A DNA stretch of 64,000 bases, from assembly GCA_964017065.1 (NCBI GenBank), contig OZ024785.1, positions 4,874,588 through 4,938,587 of the forward strand. Direction: 5' to 3'. Origin of the DNA: Haliclona indistincta. Its lineage: Eukaryota > Porifera > Demospongiae > Haplosclerida > Chalinidae. Below are positions 28,418-40,347 of this stretch, in pieces (the first letter of the stretch is position 1; the number at the start of each line of letters is the position of its first letter). The notes under the pieces are model-generated. The model did not search any database, was not told where the DNA came from, and was given only the letters and a program-made list of their open reading frames with translations. A program made the translations under genes and the position numbers.

Positions 28418-30216
28418 ATGGCTTTACAAGGCACGCCTCTTCTTGACAAGATGGAAAACTGGTTGGTGTCTTTCAGAAACCCTCTCGAGATCTTTGAAGA
28501 GAACCCCACGTATCTTGTCTGTGAGCTGTTCTTTCTGACCTGGGGTGTAATAACACTCGTACATGGTGAGATTGCAAGTCGTTTCTTCAATTTTTGCGAT
28601 CTCTGATCCCCGTGCACAGCCTGTCGTCATGGTGGTCGCTATCTGCAGGTGTGGATGGCTGCTCTGATCCACGGGTTCGTCACTGAGTCTCTCTCCTACG
28701 TGATGCCCGAGATTGACTCGTTCTGGCACGGTCACTCCACCATCATCTTCTTCAACCAGCGATTCCCTTTACACATAGTGGTCTTCTGTGAGTTTTATGA
28801 TGGTATTGTAAAGTAACCGGAGAGCCTCTATTTACCACAGATCCTTGTTTTCACTACACGACTAACGTGCTGGTTAAACGGCTGAGACTGTCATTCTGGG
28901 CGGAACCCTTTGCAGTAGCACTGACAGACCTACTTCTCGATATACCATTCGATATCATGGGAATCAGGCTGATCTGGTGGACTTGGCACGACACGGACCC
29001 TAACCTGTTTGATAGGACATATGATGTTCCATGGACCAGGTAGAAAAATTGATAGCAATTTTCAGAGGTGTTGCTGTTTACTGCTTTCTCTCCATGCAGT
29101 TATCTCTTCCATCTATCGTTCGCGTGTAGCTTCACTTTTATGCTCAATTCAACTCGCCTCTTGTTTACAGGATCAAGAGACAATGATGCACCGACCAGTA
29201 GCTTATGGAAGGAGTTGTCTATTACAGCACTCACTGGTCTCCTGACTATGGCGGTGGCTGTGCTATTCCAGATCATGCCGTTCTACAACATACTACACGA
29301 TCACTACGATATCCACTCAGAGGTGTGTGTCATTGTCGTCATAGGCCTCTACATCACCATAGCATGGGCCGGAGACAGAAAAAGAACTAATACTGGAAAA
29401 CAAGGTATCTCAATATTTTCATCAGCACCTCACTTTCAAACTCTTTCTGTTGATCTCAGGGACGCCGTTTTTCTCGAGATACTTCAACGTGCTTTCGCTG
29501 GTGGTTGTGGCACATTACTTGATGTATATTGCACTGGTACTGTTTGCTTGTCATCCTGAGAGATTGAGCTCAACTGGTCCTCATCAGCCAATAGGAGACT
29601 GCAGTGCACATACTGTATACATCAATACTATCACCGGAAAAGTGCGTCAGTCCCCATTGCTTGTACAATACTATTATATTACTGCCTGTGTGTGCTAGTT
29701 GTACTGCAGTTTGGAAGTTAGTTGTCATAGTCAATGCATGATAGTTGAATGTATGGTCAGCCTGTGATAACAGCTATACGGCTTCCCTGTATTGCACAAT
29801 ATTATCAGGTGTGGCTACTAATATAACCTCACCTCCAGGCCTGGATGGGAGGCATTGACTATGACAACCAACTTGCAAACTGCAGTACTAGTGTCTTTTG
29901 AAAGCTGTATTATAGATTGTGTATAAGTACATTGCTAACATTCATTTGCGGTCATGTGACTCCTGTTTCACTGTAGGCTCTTCCTAAGCAAACGTATCTT
30001 TGCCCGACACATTACAACGAGGAATACTTTGACTTCCACTGTCTGTCCGCTGATGGTTTTCCACCAAACGGCTCAACAGTCTACAAGATTTGCGGAACAC
30101 CATATCAGAACCACGTAGAGCATGTGGTGGTCATCCTGGCTAGCTGTCTAATGGGACTAGCTGTCTTCCATCAAGTGCTTGCAGGAAGTGGAGACAGGAA
30201 GCTCAAAAGATCATAA
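28418..30216 (+). CDS. Multi-pass membrane protein of unknown function (six exons, 413 aa)
   Basis: Exons 28418-28565, 28620-28787, 28841-29039, 29100-29404, 29460-29641 and 29977-30216 (TAA). All are GT-AG, phases join, and the product is 413 residues. An in-frame ATG at 28397 would add seven residues. At least six hydrophobic stretches are visible, e.g. VCELFFLTWGVITLV, SITALTGLLTMAVAVLF, VCVIVVIGLYITIAW, LSLVVVAHYLMYIALVLF and VVVILASCLMGLAVFHQV. Conserved-looking blocks are WMAALIHGFVTESLSYV, WAEPFAVALTDLLLDIPFDI and WWTWHDTDPNLFDR. I believe these belong to an uncharacterised metazoan family (possibly Pfam DUF7802), but could not check. No enzyme motif is recognised. The gene looks intact. 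Confidence 0.88.
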
Positions 30217-30438
30217 TAATGTGCATTTTATTGACACGACTGAGTTGCATCGCTGAAGAAGCCATAAAATTATCGTACCACATTTGTGCTGAATTTTAGA
30301 TGCAATGCTTGTACAGAATTTGTTTCTATGATAATAATAAGTTAAAGGTTCTCAAATACAGAAATAAAAATTACAGTGAAGTTTGTATTTTGAGAGAGTA
30401 CTGTAGGTGATGCAGAATGCTATGTTCAAATCAATGTA

Positions 30439-32131
30439 TCAAACCAACTCTAGTTTTTCTTTATCAGGTACTTTAGCTGGTGCTACTTGATTGCTTCTCT
30501 TCCTTGTTGTATTGCTTTCCTTTTTGTCTGTTTCTTTTCCTTTTAACATTACTACTGCTACTATTGTGATAACTATGACTATTATCATCACAATAATGAG
30601 TAGCACTGGTATAGCAAGCAGGCCCCACAGCCCTGGGTTAGTACCAGGGATGGTAGTAGGTGGGGCATCTAAAGAAAAATATGTTTTGTAACAATATTAC
30701 TATAGTTACGCAATTTTATACCTGTACTGGTGTCGTCTGTACAGTTGTCACCGAAAAAATTTGAAGGACATGAGCAGGTGTAGTTAGTGTTACTGTTAGT
30801 ACCAATCACACATGTTGCTCCATTCTGACAGGGATTGCTAGTGAGACAAATGTGAACTGGATCACATTCACAAGCTGAGCTTGGCTCATGACCCAGTGGA
30901 CAAGAAAGAACACACTCTAAAGAAATAAGCATATTAATAATTTACCGACTTTTGACAGTAACACTGTGTACACATTAATGTCTGCTAGCTTACGATCGCA
31001 AGTCTGTCCTGAGTAGTTGGGAGGACATGAGCAGGTGTAGTCAGTGTTGCTTTTTGTATCAATATTACATGTTGCTCCATTCTGACAGGGATTGCTAGTG
31101 AGACAAATGTGTACTGGATCACACATGATGCAACCTGAATTAGCCTCATGACCCGGAGAACATGAAAGACCACATTCTGTCAGAGAAATGTCTAACTACA
31201 TGTGAAATAATATTTGTGTTACCTGTGCAATTTTCACCAGAGAAGTCTTGAGGGCATGAGCAGGTGTAGTCAGTGTTGCTGTTGGTACCGCTATTACATG
31301 TTGCTCCATTCTGACAGGGATTGCTGGTGAGACAGATATGCACTGGAACACAGCCAGTGCAAGATGTGTTCGGTTCATGACCCAATGGACAAGAAACAGG
31401 ACATTCTGAAAGATTAAACAAAACACAATTCCTTGGCATGATGCATGAGCAATCGGTTGCATAACAATGTACTTACCACATGTGTAGTCGGTATCATTGC
31501 TAGCTGCATAGTTAGTAGGACAAGCAGTAGTACATGATCCATCAGTGTTGAAGAATGGACAGCATGTTGTGCCATCACCAGCACAGGCTCCTTGCCCCAT
31601 ACTCTGACAAGTGCTGCTACATGCTGTAAGGAAAGATCAGGTCTACCATAACGCTGTTTACTAATGACGAGGTCACTCACCAAAGCAATTTGCTGTAGTA
31701 TCAAGACCTGCAGGACCTGTAGCTGCTCCAGTACAGAACCGACAGTCTCTCCTGGTCGTTGCAGACAGCAATGATGGACTGGCACTGCCCTCAAACGGCA
31801 TAGTACTAGGTAGCTGGTAAAAGTTTATAGGTGAGCCTGTAGCGCACTCCAGTTGAATATGCGCATATTGTACAGCACTAGTTGTACCCCCATCAGTCAC
31901 TGTATACTGAACAACGACTGATAGTGATCTGTATGAGTCGCTAGATGCAACAGCGAGGCAAGTGAAGTGGTAGTCCTGTAAGTCAACGGTGATTGTAGAG
32001 CTCTCTCCTCCATTAGCAATCAGAGCCATCGTCAGACTGGGACTGATCTGTGACTGATCTGGCAGTGGGCAATCCTGAGATTTAGTCCCGACCACTAGAA
32101 ACAGGACCAGCAAGAGCGCCGAGTTCTTCAT
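30439..32131 (-). CDS. EGF-repeat type I membrane protein A (six exons, 462 aa)
   Basis: Exons 31681-32131, 31477-31623, 31223-31405, 30994-31176, 30722-30916 and 30439-30668. All internal junctions are phase 1, and the frame is open to a TGA. The start MKNSALLLVLFLVV gives a signal peptide; an upstream in-frame start at 32170 would bury it. Residues to about 150 form a Cys-containing domain (FTCLAVASSDSYRSLSVVVQ, ATTRRDCRFC) I cannot name. Next comes a Cys-rich linker (GTTCCPFFNTDGSCTTACP), then three EGF-like modules on single exons, each with HICLTSNPCQNGATC and YTCSCP. The last exon encodes one membrane helix (LLAIPVLLIIVMIIVIVITI) and a short basic cytoplasmic tail. It is a likely surface adhesion or recognition protein. 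It is tandem to gene B and shares its domain order. Confidence 0.88.
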
Positions 32132-32238
32132 GTTGCACGCAAACTGAACGAGCCGCGCCCAAGGAATCAATTTCCAATGAATAATAAAAACAGTACTTAA
32201 AGATTGTTTCTCCTAATTATAATGCCATAATAATGTTT

Positions 32239-33785
32239 CTATACAGGGCACTGATCATCTAGATCAGTAGAGTAGTCATCACTAGCTGTACTCCATTGAT
32301 TTATCACAGCAGAGAATACTGGTGCTTGTTGAGCTGTTGCGGTACCTGGTTGGGTAGAGTAGCAATTATGCACAGCAATGATATTCAATCTTCACCTGCG
32401 ACGCTAAAGTTTAGTGAAGCAAGGTCTTGCTGAGGAAATTCAGAGCTCAGTTGTGTTGCTGCATTCTGCCATATCTGTTGGTCCATCCTCCACTGCTCTA
32501 AGCTCAACTCCCACTGGTCAAGCTGAGGCTGGTTTGTATCTGAGATTAGAGAATTATCATTAAAATCCGGCAGATAGAACCATCTAGCATACCAATATTT
32601 GGAGTCAATGATAGTATATTAATCTGTCTCCGAGCAGCCTCTGCGGCCCAGGCATCACGCAGGGTAGTCCACAAGGAGAGTGCCATATCCCATTGCTCTT
32701 CTTCGGTCAACGAGGTCGTATCAATGTTACTGACTACGGGAAGACTCACACCGCAATCCACCGCCTGCTGTCTCCAGATTCTGATAACGCACATGAACTG
32801 ACAGAGATTGTAATCAAACAACTCTGAAGTGAGCATAGAGTCGAGATAGAATTCAGCATACAAGAGCTAACAATAAAACTGGTTACCTCTTCCAGCACAT
32901 GTAAGATTGCAGTCTTCAACTGTAAAGAAACAGAAAAGGTGTTGACATTGAGTAGAAGCTTGTACTCACCACATTCTCCAGATACCATTACATATCCAGT
33001 TACACATAGCTCACATCGTTGACCTGTGTATTCAGAAGGGCACATGCAAACGAATGAGTTTATCTGGTCTGTGCAATTTCCATCATTTAAGCATGGGCTA
33101 GATAAGCAATCGTTGATTCTAGTGTCACAGTTCTGTCCAGTGAAATCCAGTTCACATGAGCAGGTGTAGTCAGTGTTGCTGTTGGTACCGATATTACATG
33201 TTGCTCCATTCTGACAAGGATTGTCGGTAAGACAGATATGCACTGGAACACAGCTGTCACAAGCAGAGTTAGGCTGGTGACCCAATGGACATGGCAAAAC
33301 ACATTCTAGAGAGAGAAATACAATAAATTATTATGTTTGATTCACACAAACATAACTAGTCATAGTACCAGTGCAGTTGATTCCAGACCAAATGTTCGGA
33401 GGACATGAGCATGTGTAGTCAGTGTTGCTGTTAGCACCAATCACACATGTTGCTCCATTCTGACAGGGATTGCTGGTGACACAGATGTGCACTGGAACAC
33501 AGCCAGTACAATCTGAGTTAGGCTCGAAACCAAGTGGACAAGGAAGAACACACTCTAAGGAAGGATCAAATTGCAATACACAAGTAGCATGCTAGCTTAC
33601 GATCACAAGTCTGTCCTGAGTAGTTGGGAGGACATGAGCAGGTGTAGTCAGTGTTGTTGCTAGCGCCGATATTACATGTTGCTCCATTCTGACAGGGATT
33701 GCTGGTGAGACAGATATGCTCTGGAACACATCCACTGCAGGCAGAGTTAGGCTGGTGACCCAATGGACATGGGAAAACACATTCT

Positions 33786-33816
<31 letters not shown>

Positions 33817-35131
33817 TACAAGTGTTATCAAATGATTCACAAGGAGCTAGTCATAGTACCAGTGCAGTTGGTTCCAGACCAAATATTTTGAGGACATGAG
33901 CAGGTGTAGTCAGTGTTGTTGCTAACGCCGATATTACATGTTGCTCCATTCTGACAGGGATTGCTGGTGAGACAGATATGTACTGGAACACACTCAGTAC
34001 AAGCTGAGTTAGGCTCATGACCCAGCGGACAAGGAAGAACACACTCTAAAGAAAGATTGTTTGGATCAAATTGCAAAACAAGTAGCCCGCTAGCTTACGG
34101 TCGCAAGTCTGTCCTGAGTAGTTCGGAGGACATGAGCAGGTGTAGTCAGTGTTGCTGTTGGTACCGATATTACATGTTGCTCCATTCTGACAGGGATTGC
34201 TGGTGAGACAGATGTGAACTTGATCACAGCTGTCACAAGCAGAGTTAGGCTGGTGACCCAGTGGACAAGGAAGAACACATTCTGAAATAAAAATACGTAA
34301 AGTATAATGCTGGTCGGGCACTTGAAATTTCACACCTGTACAGTTGTCTCCTGAAAAATCTTGAGTACAAGTACAGTTGTAGTCAGTACTGCTGTCAGTA
34401 GTACCGATATTGCACGTTCCACCATTCTGACAGGGATTGTTGGTGATGCAGATATGCATTGGAACACAGATATATCCTGTATCATTGCTAGCTGCATAGT
34501 TAGTAGGACAAGCAGTAGTACATGATCCATCAGTGTTGAAGAATGGACAGCATGTTGTACCATCACCAGCACAGGCTCCTTGCCCCATATTCATACAAGT
34601 GCTGCTACATGCTGTAAGGAGAGATCAGGTCTACCATGATGCTGTTTACTAATGACGAGGTCACTCACCAAAGCAATTTGCTGTAGTATCAAGACCTGAA
34701 GGACCTGTAGCTGCTCCAGTACAGAACCGACAGTCTCTCCTAGTCGTTGCAGACAGCAATGATGGACTGACACTGCCCTCAAACGGCATAGTACTAGGTA
34801 GCTGGTAAAAGTTAGGTGAGCCTGTAGCGCACTCCAGTTGAAACTGAGCATATTGTACAGCACTAGTTGTACCCTCATCAGTCACTGTATACTGCACAAC
34901 GACTGATAGTGATCTGTACATGTCATGAGCTGCAACAGCCTGACAGGTGAAGTGGTAGTCCTGTAAGTCTACAGTGATGGTAGAGTCCTCTCCTCCATTA
35001 GCAATCAGGACACTCCTCAGGTTGGGACTGATCTGTGACTGGCTTGGAAGAGGGCATTGCTGCGATCTACTCCCAGCTGCTAAGAGCAGGACGGCAAATA
35101 GTAGCAAGACCGCCTTATCTTTTTCGCCCAT
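32239..35131 (-). CDS. EGF-repeat secreted protein B (11 exons, 775 aa)
   Basis: Exons 34669-35131, 34336-34611, 34099-34281, 33860-34045, 33601-33783, 33369-33554, 32970-33305, 32887-32919, 32593-32823, 32396-32539 and 32239-32345 (stop TAG). All junctions are phase 1. The acceptor of exon 9 (32823) was chosen because the upstream one breaks the frame. The signal peptide is followed by the same N-terminal domain as gene A (HFTCQAVAAHDMYRSLSVVV, TTRRDCRFC). EGF-like modules follow; exon 7 carries two more canonical ones (NDCLSSPCLNDGNC, NSFVCMCPSEYTGQRCE). The last exons (SLTEEEQWDMALSLWTTLRD, QWELSLEQWRMDQQIWQ) are Trp/Gln-rich, probably helical and unlike EGF. No membrane segment is seen; it ends DDYSTDLDDQCPV. 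Probably secreted. Confidence 0.85.
33786..33816. repeat. (GA)n microsatellite in an intron of gene B
   Basis: GAGAGAGA run in the intron between exons 4 and 5 of gene B, just outside the exon 5 acceptor. Confidence 0.85.
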
Positions 35132-36122
35132 TTTTTTCCGAGCCACGCCCAAAATGCGTCTCGGCCTCTCGGGCGTGGCTCATTGTTGCAAAAAGTAAAC
35201 AAAAGCGGAAGTAAACGCGGCTGATCCGGACAACTGGAAAAGCAGGACGCGGATGATGGACAATACACAACCATGCAGCTGACACACGACATCATCATTA
35301 CGCATTATACAAAAGCAACTTGGAACACAAATAGCAACAATAATTATTCATTGATCATTACCATAATTAGTTACCATAAATAATATTATTTAGAAAAATT
35401 TACAGATAAAAAAATTTCTCATTTTTGGAGCCCAAAAATCTCCATTTAATATTCCTATTACATGTATGTACATGTATAAATTTAAAAAATATTGGTTATC
35501 TTTAAACTTTTATGTCTACGGTATACTAATAATAATGGTTTATGTCTGTGTTACTATTTTTGTGATGCTCAGGAGAGGCAGTGTCTCTTATTATGGGTGT
35601 ACATGTGCGATATCATGCCATCAACTGTCAAGCCAGAGGTCAGCACATTACTATAGTAACGGAAAATTCAAACTGTAGCTCACAGTAGCTAACTTTGAAG
35701 TTAAAATCATAAGGTGTTGACTATTATCCTGTGAGCCAGAACCACTCATCATACGTAAACAGAATCACTGTTTGGTTGTAATTTGCAAGACAGAATAGGA
35801 ATTACATACGACTACAGATATGGAACAATCCAGAACCAAAACACAAGTACTGTTCATTCTTCAGCTGCCGACTAAGTCTGATATACGTACGGCATTAGCA
35901 AATCTATGGTATATCTTGTAACATAGGCATAGTTAGAGAGGTACACACAAACACGTAGGTTGTTGTGACGAAACTATGCAATCTGCACTGTAAATCATTG
36001 GTTTATTTTGCCTTGAATCATCAATCACTTTTATTACAGCAAAAAAATTATGTCACTAAAAATAATTATTATAAAAAAACAAAAAATAAAATAAATTGTT
36101 GGTACTGCAATAAGTGACATAA
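35132..36122. other. Gene-free stretch upstream of gene B
   Basis: GAGCCACGCCC at 35140-35150 and GGGCGTGGCTC at 35171-35181 form an inverted pair straddling the probable 5' UTR or promoter of gene B. From 35300 the DNA is AT-rich, with no recognised repeat or exon. Confidence 0.45.
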
Positions 36123-37088
36123 TCAAAACTGAGTTGAGGTTTTGTCTAGCATCTCATCAGTAATGTCCTGCAGTAAAAAGAAAATAAATTGTGACAAAAT
36201 ATTTTAAAATTGCCACCGTATTACATGTATATGTACTAAAGTGAACCAAAGGTGTCAGTTAATTCACCTACATAGCTGCAGTGAATCAGGCATATGCATA
36301 AAGCTTAGCAATGTGCCAACTACATGATCAGCTTTTGTGACTGGACAAATGCATTATGACAGCAATAACTAGTTAATGCCATGCATTGTAGGGGCGAGCC
36401 TGAGCGTAGCTACTTTTGAGGAGCGTTTAGGTTAGTGCTTCATGTATTGTGCAATATGCATGGTAAAAACTGTGTGCGCAACAAACTTACTTCGAATTCA
36501 CATGACACATGTACACTAGACTATGTAATTTTGTTGCAGGCAACAGTCATTGTTACCTGGTTACGCACAACAAAGTTGCCTAGTATATTACTAGCTGTGG
36601 AAATTCCAATAATGAGCGGCAGTCAAATCTGACTTGTTTTTATATTCGCTTGTCTCGATAGTTTTAGCATGGTTTTATAAGCAAAAAGAAACAGCTCTGT
36701 CAAAAGGAATAGTAAACTGCACAATTATAATAACACCGATCGAAGCACATCTATTCTACAAAGAAAAATGAGGCAATGTTATGTAAATAGATTTGAAGAC
36801 ACATTCACATGACACCCACAGCTAATGTTACTATGTTGTGCCCTCTTCTCTCTTATACATCACATCTTCAAATAAAATCACTGTCACATGAAAAACTTAC
36901 TGCATGTGTTAATTTGGACTTGTCCTTTTTTCTTGTATATTTTTTACTAGTTGCCTTGTTCTGCTTCACGCGAAGTGTCTTCATTTGTAGCTTCTGTTGT
37001 TTTGGTGCAATAGCTAAGAAGTGTTTACGACATAAGTCGTCACGGTGATTGAGTTTGGATGCTACTTCAGTCCAAGAAACAAGACGAT
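36123..37088 (-). CDS. Last two exons of a Myb/SANT-like gene (partial)
   Basis: Exon 36901-37088 has a pyrimidine-rich acceptor (TTTGTTTTTCAG) and a GTAAGT donor. It reads DRLVSWTEVASKL, then a Cys/Arg turn (DDLCRKHF), like the C-terminal half of a Myb/SANT DNA-binding repeat, followed by a Lys-rich basic run. It joins in phase 0 to a terminal exon 36123-36167 (DITDEMLDKTSTQF, stop TGA) behind a CTGCAG acceptor. Upstream exons were not placed with confidence. An ATG-led frame at 37658 (MEYNNENNKEESLSLLDNPA) with a phase-1 GT near 37563 is a candidate first exon. The function is probably nuclear, but this rests on a short match. Confidence 0.4.
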
Positions 37089-38915
37089 CTGAAAAACAAA
37101 AGAGAAGCACACATGTAAAAAAGAATACATTCACAGAGGAGAGGGGGATTACTTTCAGCCAGGGAACATAACACCCTCAAATGCAGAGGGTTTTAGTAGT
37201 ATTTATTACTGCCAATGTAAAGGCAATTTCTAAGCTCAGTTCACCATTATGATACAAGTGCTATCCTGTACTACCCTTGTAGATTGCAAACATGGAAAGA
37301 AGAGAAATAGCACTCTTATGAATACTAATTAGCAATTTTCGACGAGCACCCTGCATAGCTTCTGTTCAATACTGGTTCATAATTTTGCTCATGGAACTGA
37401 AATGCATTTACCAGGAGCAGTTTGTGAGCACAGAACACCTTTCTGTCATTGCTTGTATGGGCTATGAAGCATTTATAATGCAGGATAAGCATGTAGAAAT
37501 GGAACTGGATAGTTAAGAGCTTTGTGCAAGCTTTTAAACTCAATTCTAAACATGAATGTTGTACTCATTTCATACGAGCCACTGGAAGATTCTCCATCGG
37601 CAGGATTGTCTAAGAGAGACAAAGATTCTTCCTTGTTGTTTTCATTGTTGTATTCCATTCTCTATGATGGTTTATACGTTGATAAACAACAAAGGATTGG
37701 TAGAAGAAATGGCCATGGGCGGGGCTTTGTGCAGACTTCCAGATAGCACACAATAATGGACAATTTTTACTCATAACCAATCCGTACAATACAGAATATC
37801 AACTGGAGATAGGATAATAAAAATTATTGACTAGAAAATGTTGCAAAATTACTGTTGGATCATGGTTGGATGTAAAATAATGTTGACAAGGGCAGGATTT
37901 TGTGTAGGCGTGGTCACAAACACGTGTGACAAAACGTAGTGTGGAACCAGATCCTGTGCTATGGTTGTTCAACTTGCGAGCGTGTTTCACAAAGGACGCT
38001 GTGATGACGTTTTTTCAAATCTAGCTACTATCTCCGTTGCCGGACAGGGGAAGAAGTTGTGTCAGTCCAGCGTGATGCAAGTTTACGCGCAAATTTTTCT
38101 AACTCGGTAAGACGTTTTCCAACAAAGTTTCCTATGTTGGCGATGTTTGCGTGTTGTTCTAGACAGTCATTCTGTATCTATTGCTTAGCCGGATCATTTT
38201 AATGTACATGTAGTTATTCTGTGCTCTTTTAATATAGACTGAAACTGAAAGAGACGTGCTTCACCATGATCATGATGCAAGGGTGTCCTGGACATTGCAG
38301 AAATCCATTGTAAGTGCAAATACTAATTTTATCAAGCAGTGTAGATAATATAATAACTCGGCATGATAATCACTATTTATCTACTTGCTCAGATAAACAG
38401 ATATTTGTTTTGTCGGTGGAACATAATTTTTCTGGCACTGGGCCCCATCTGAATGGACTTCAAGCAAGAGTGAAGAGCATGCGTCAGTGAATCATAATCC
38501 GGTATGTGGCGGTTGTGTTTGTAATTAGCAACATAATAATAAGGATTATTGTGACGTATGCAGATGTAATAACTAGTATTAACTTTCCCTGGGGCGTGCG
38601 CGGCATAGAATACATTTTGATTAGTGAAACGCCAGCGAGCGATGGAGCAGGCGCCTATGTGAAGTTGACTAAGCGAAGAGGAAATGTTGACCCATTGATA
38701 TGTATTGCACCTTGAGCCCTGACTAGTAGTTTTGCAGACACTTTGGTGAGACCTAACATCAATTTTTATGTTTTGCACACACTACTCTAGTAAAGTAACA
38801 ATGGATGTCATGTTTACATGTTACAACTGGTGGGAACATGTCTTGTATAGCACAAGTTCCTTAGTTTGGTTTTATAACAGTGAACAGTGATAGTGGATGT
38901 TCCTCTGCCAACTTA
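37089..38915. other. Mostly unassigned; one dispersed-repeat fragment
   Basis: 37815-37895 is a minus-oriented fragment of the repeat seen at 52860-52940, 57080-57160 and 58980-59060 (landmarks TTGACAAGGGCAG, CAAAATTACTGTTGGA, TTGACTAGAAA). 38040-38720 shows no recognised coding motif. A candidate first exon for the Myb/SANT-like gene lies at 37563-37658. Confidence 0.4.
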
Positions 38916-39345
38916 GCCTCGTACCCAGGCTCTCGGACGGGCTGCGTGGGTGGCTATTAGAGAGCCTGGTACGCATTGCATGCGCATGCGCGAAATTAAC
39001 CATCTGATGGTTAATCCGTATACTACAGTAAACTACTGTTGATGTCCGTGCACTCTTGCTTATGTCAGGATACTCATTGTTAGTTAGGAAAAAAACACAG
39101 AAGCAGCGGTGTTTAGGCCGGCTAAGCATGCCACGATGAAACATTGTACTGTTACGAGCCATATCGAACGCCACGAGCGGCAAATATTCTCGATTTTGGC
39201 CTGATTTCGACAAAGTAAGTGTTTTATGTCTAGACAGATCTCCAATTGCTCACAATTTGGTCGTGTGTACCTGGACAAGCGGCCAAGTAGATGCAGCTCT
39301 CTAATAGCCACCCACGCAGCCCGTCCGAGAGCCTGGGTACGAGGC
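38916..39345. mobile_element. 430-bp MITE with about 50-bp terminal inverted repeats and TA flanks
   Basis: GCCTCGTACCCAGGCTCTCG starts the left end, and its reverse complement closes the right end. The inversion holds for about 50 bp (to AATAGCCACCCACG). TA at 38914-38915 and 39346-39347 is the likely target duplication. No transposase, so a non-autonomous Tc1/mariner-type element is inferred. Confidence 0.85.
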
Positions 39346-40339
39346 TACTGCCAACTTGTCTGTGATAAAGGTGTTGTCAGGCTCACCAGCAGGGCATCCT
39401 AGTGTCTGACTGATTAACATTAACATTGACATTGATTGTTGTGCTTGTGACCATAGGTGTAGCAACTTCTTGAAATACCTGCACTAGTGTTTTGTTGTCT
39501 GTGATTATTCTCAGTGTAAAAGCAAATTCACTAAAACTACATCATTGTTTTCAGTTTGAATGTGACGCTTCAAAAAAGTGCTTTCCATGACGCCTGTAAT
39601 TGTTTTATTAAGCATCCTCTCCTCAACAAGTCTTCATTATAGGAGAAGCTCCTGTTTTGGGAATATTAATCCCCTCTATAGCAGACTAGTAAACCAAACC
39701 TGATGGCAGACTGGTCTTATGATTCAGTTTCATTGATTTTAACAACCAAACAGCTGAACACATACATGCTTTTAACATTGAATCATTGCCTATGACTTGA
39801 GCTCGTGCTTGTTGTGTTAGGGCTAGTGTTCTAGTACTTGTTAACTAAATAACTAAAATTAAACCTTGCTACTTATTTGTGCATTCATCTTGTGTTCGCT
39901 ATGGTGTTGTCTATCATTATACTAATAATATTTGTGGTCCTTCTTCCACTGATCTTTCTAGTACTTTATCCGCTGACAATATTTCAGAGAATGATCGGCC
40001 CATTGCCTTTGAGGCATTGCATCGATCTAATGCAGCAGCTAGGGTAAACCATGGCGTTCTGTCCGCCTGTGATCTACTTTCACTCTCTGTAGCTCCTTTC
40101 CTGTAAAAATTTAAATTTAAACATCAGTCTGTGTTCATTATAATTTTAAAAGTTGGTCATACATAACGTCAGACCAAGGTTGGATATAATTAATATTCAT
40201 TGCTAATTATTGGTTGATATTGACTGTGAATTATACATAATAATAAATACTGCAGCAGTGTATAACGGTTGCAAAAAAGTGTCATAGTGTACAGTGATTA
40301 GTCTGAATCAATCTCTGACTCCTCGGCACATTGACCAAA
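39346..40339. other. Gene-free stretch
   Basis: No family motif. The frame at 39879-40106 lacks recognisable features and repeats were not identified. Confidence 0.4.
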
Positions 40340-40347
40340 CCAATCTT

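Noticed and set aside
32846..32866. Upstream acceptor for exon 9 of EGF gene B (CTCTTG start at 32866)
   Set aside because: It gives phase 0, which does not join exon 8; the acceptor before 32823 restores phase 1 like every other junction.
38389..38778. 129-codon minus-strand frame as an upstream exon of the Myb/SANT-like gene
   Set aside because: No SANT-like residues, and no fitting donor in the needed phase was seen.
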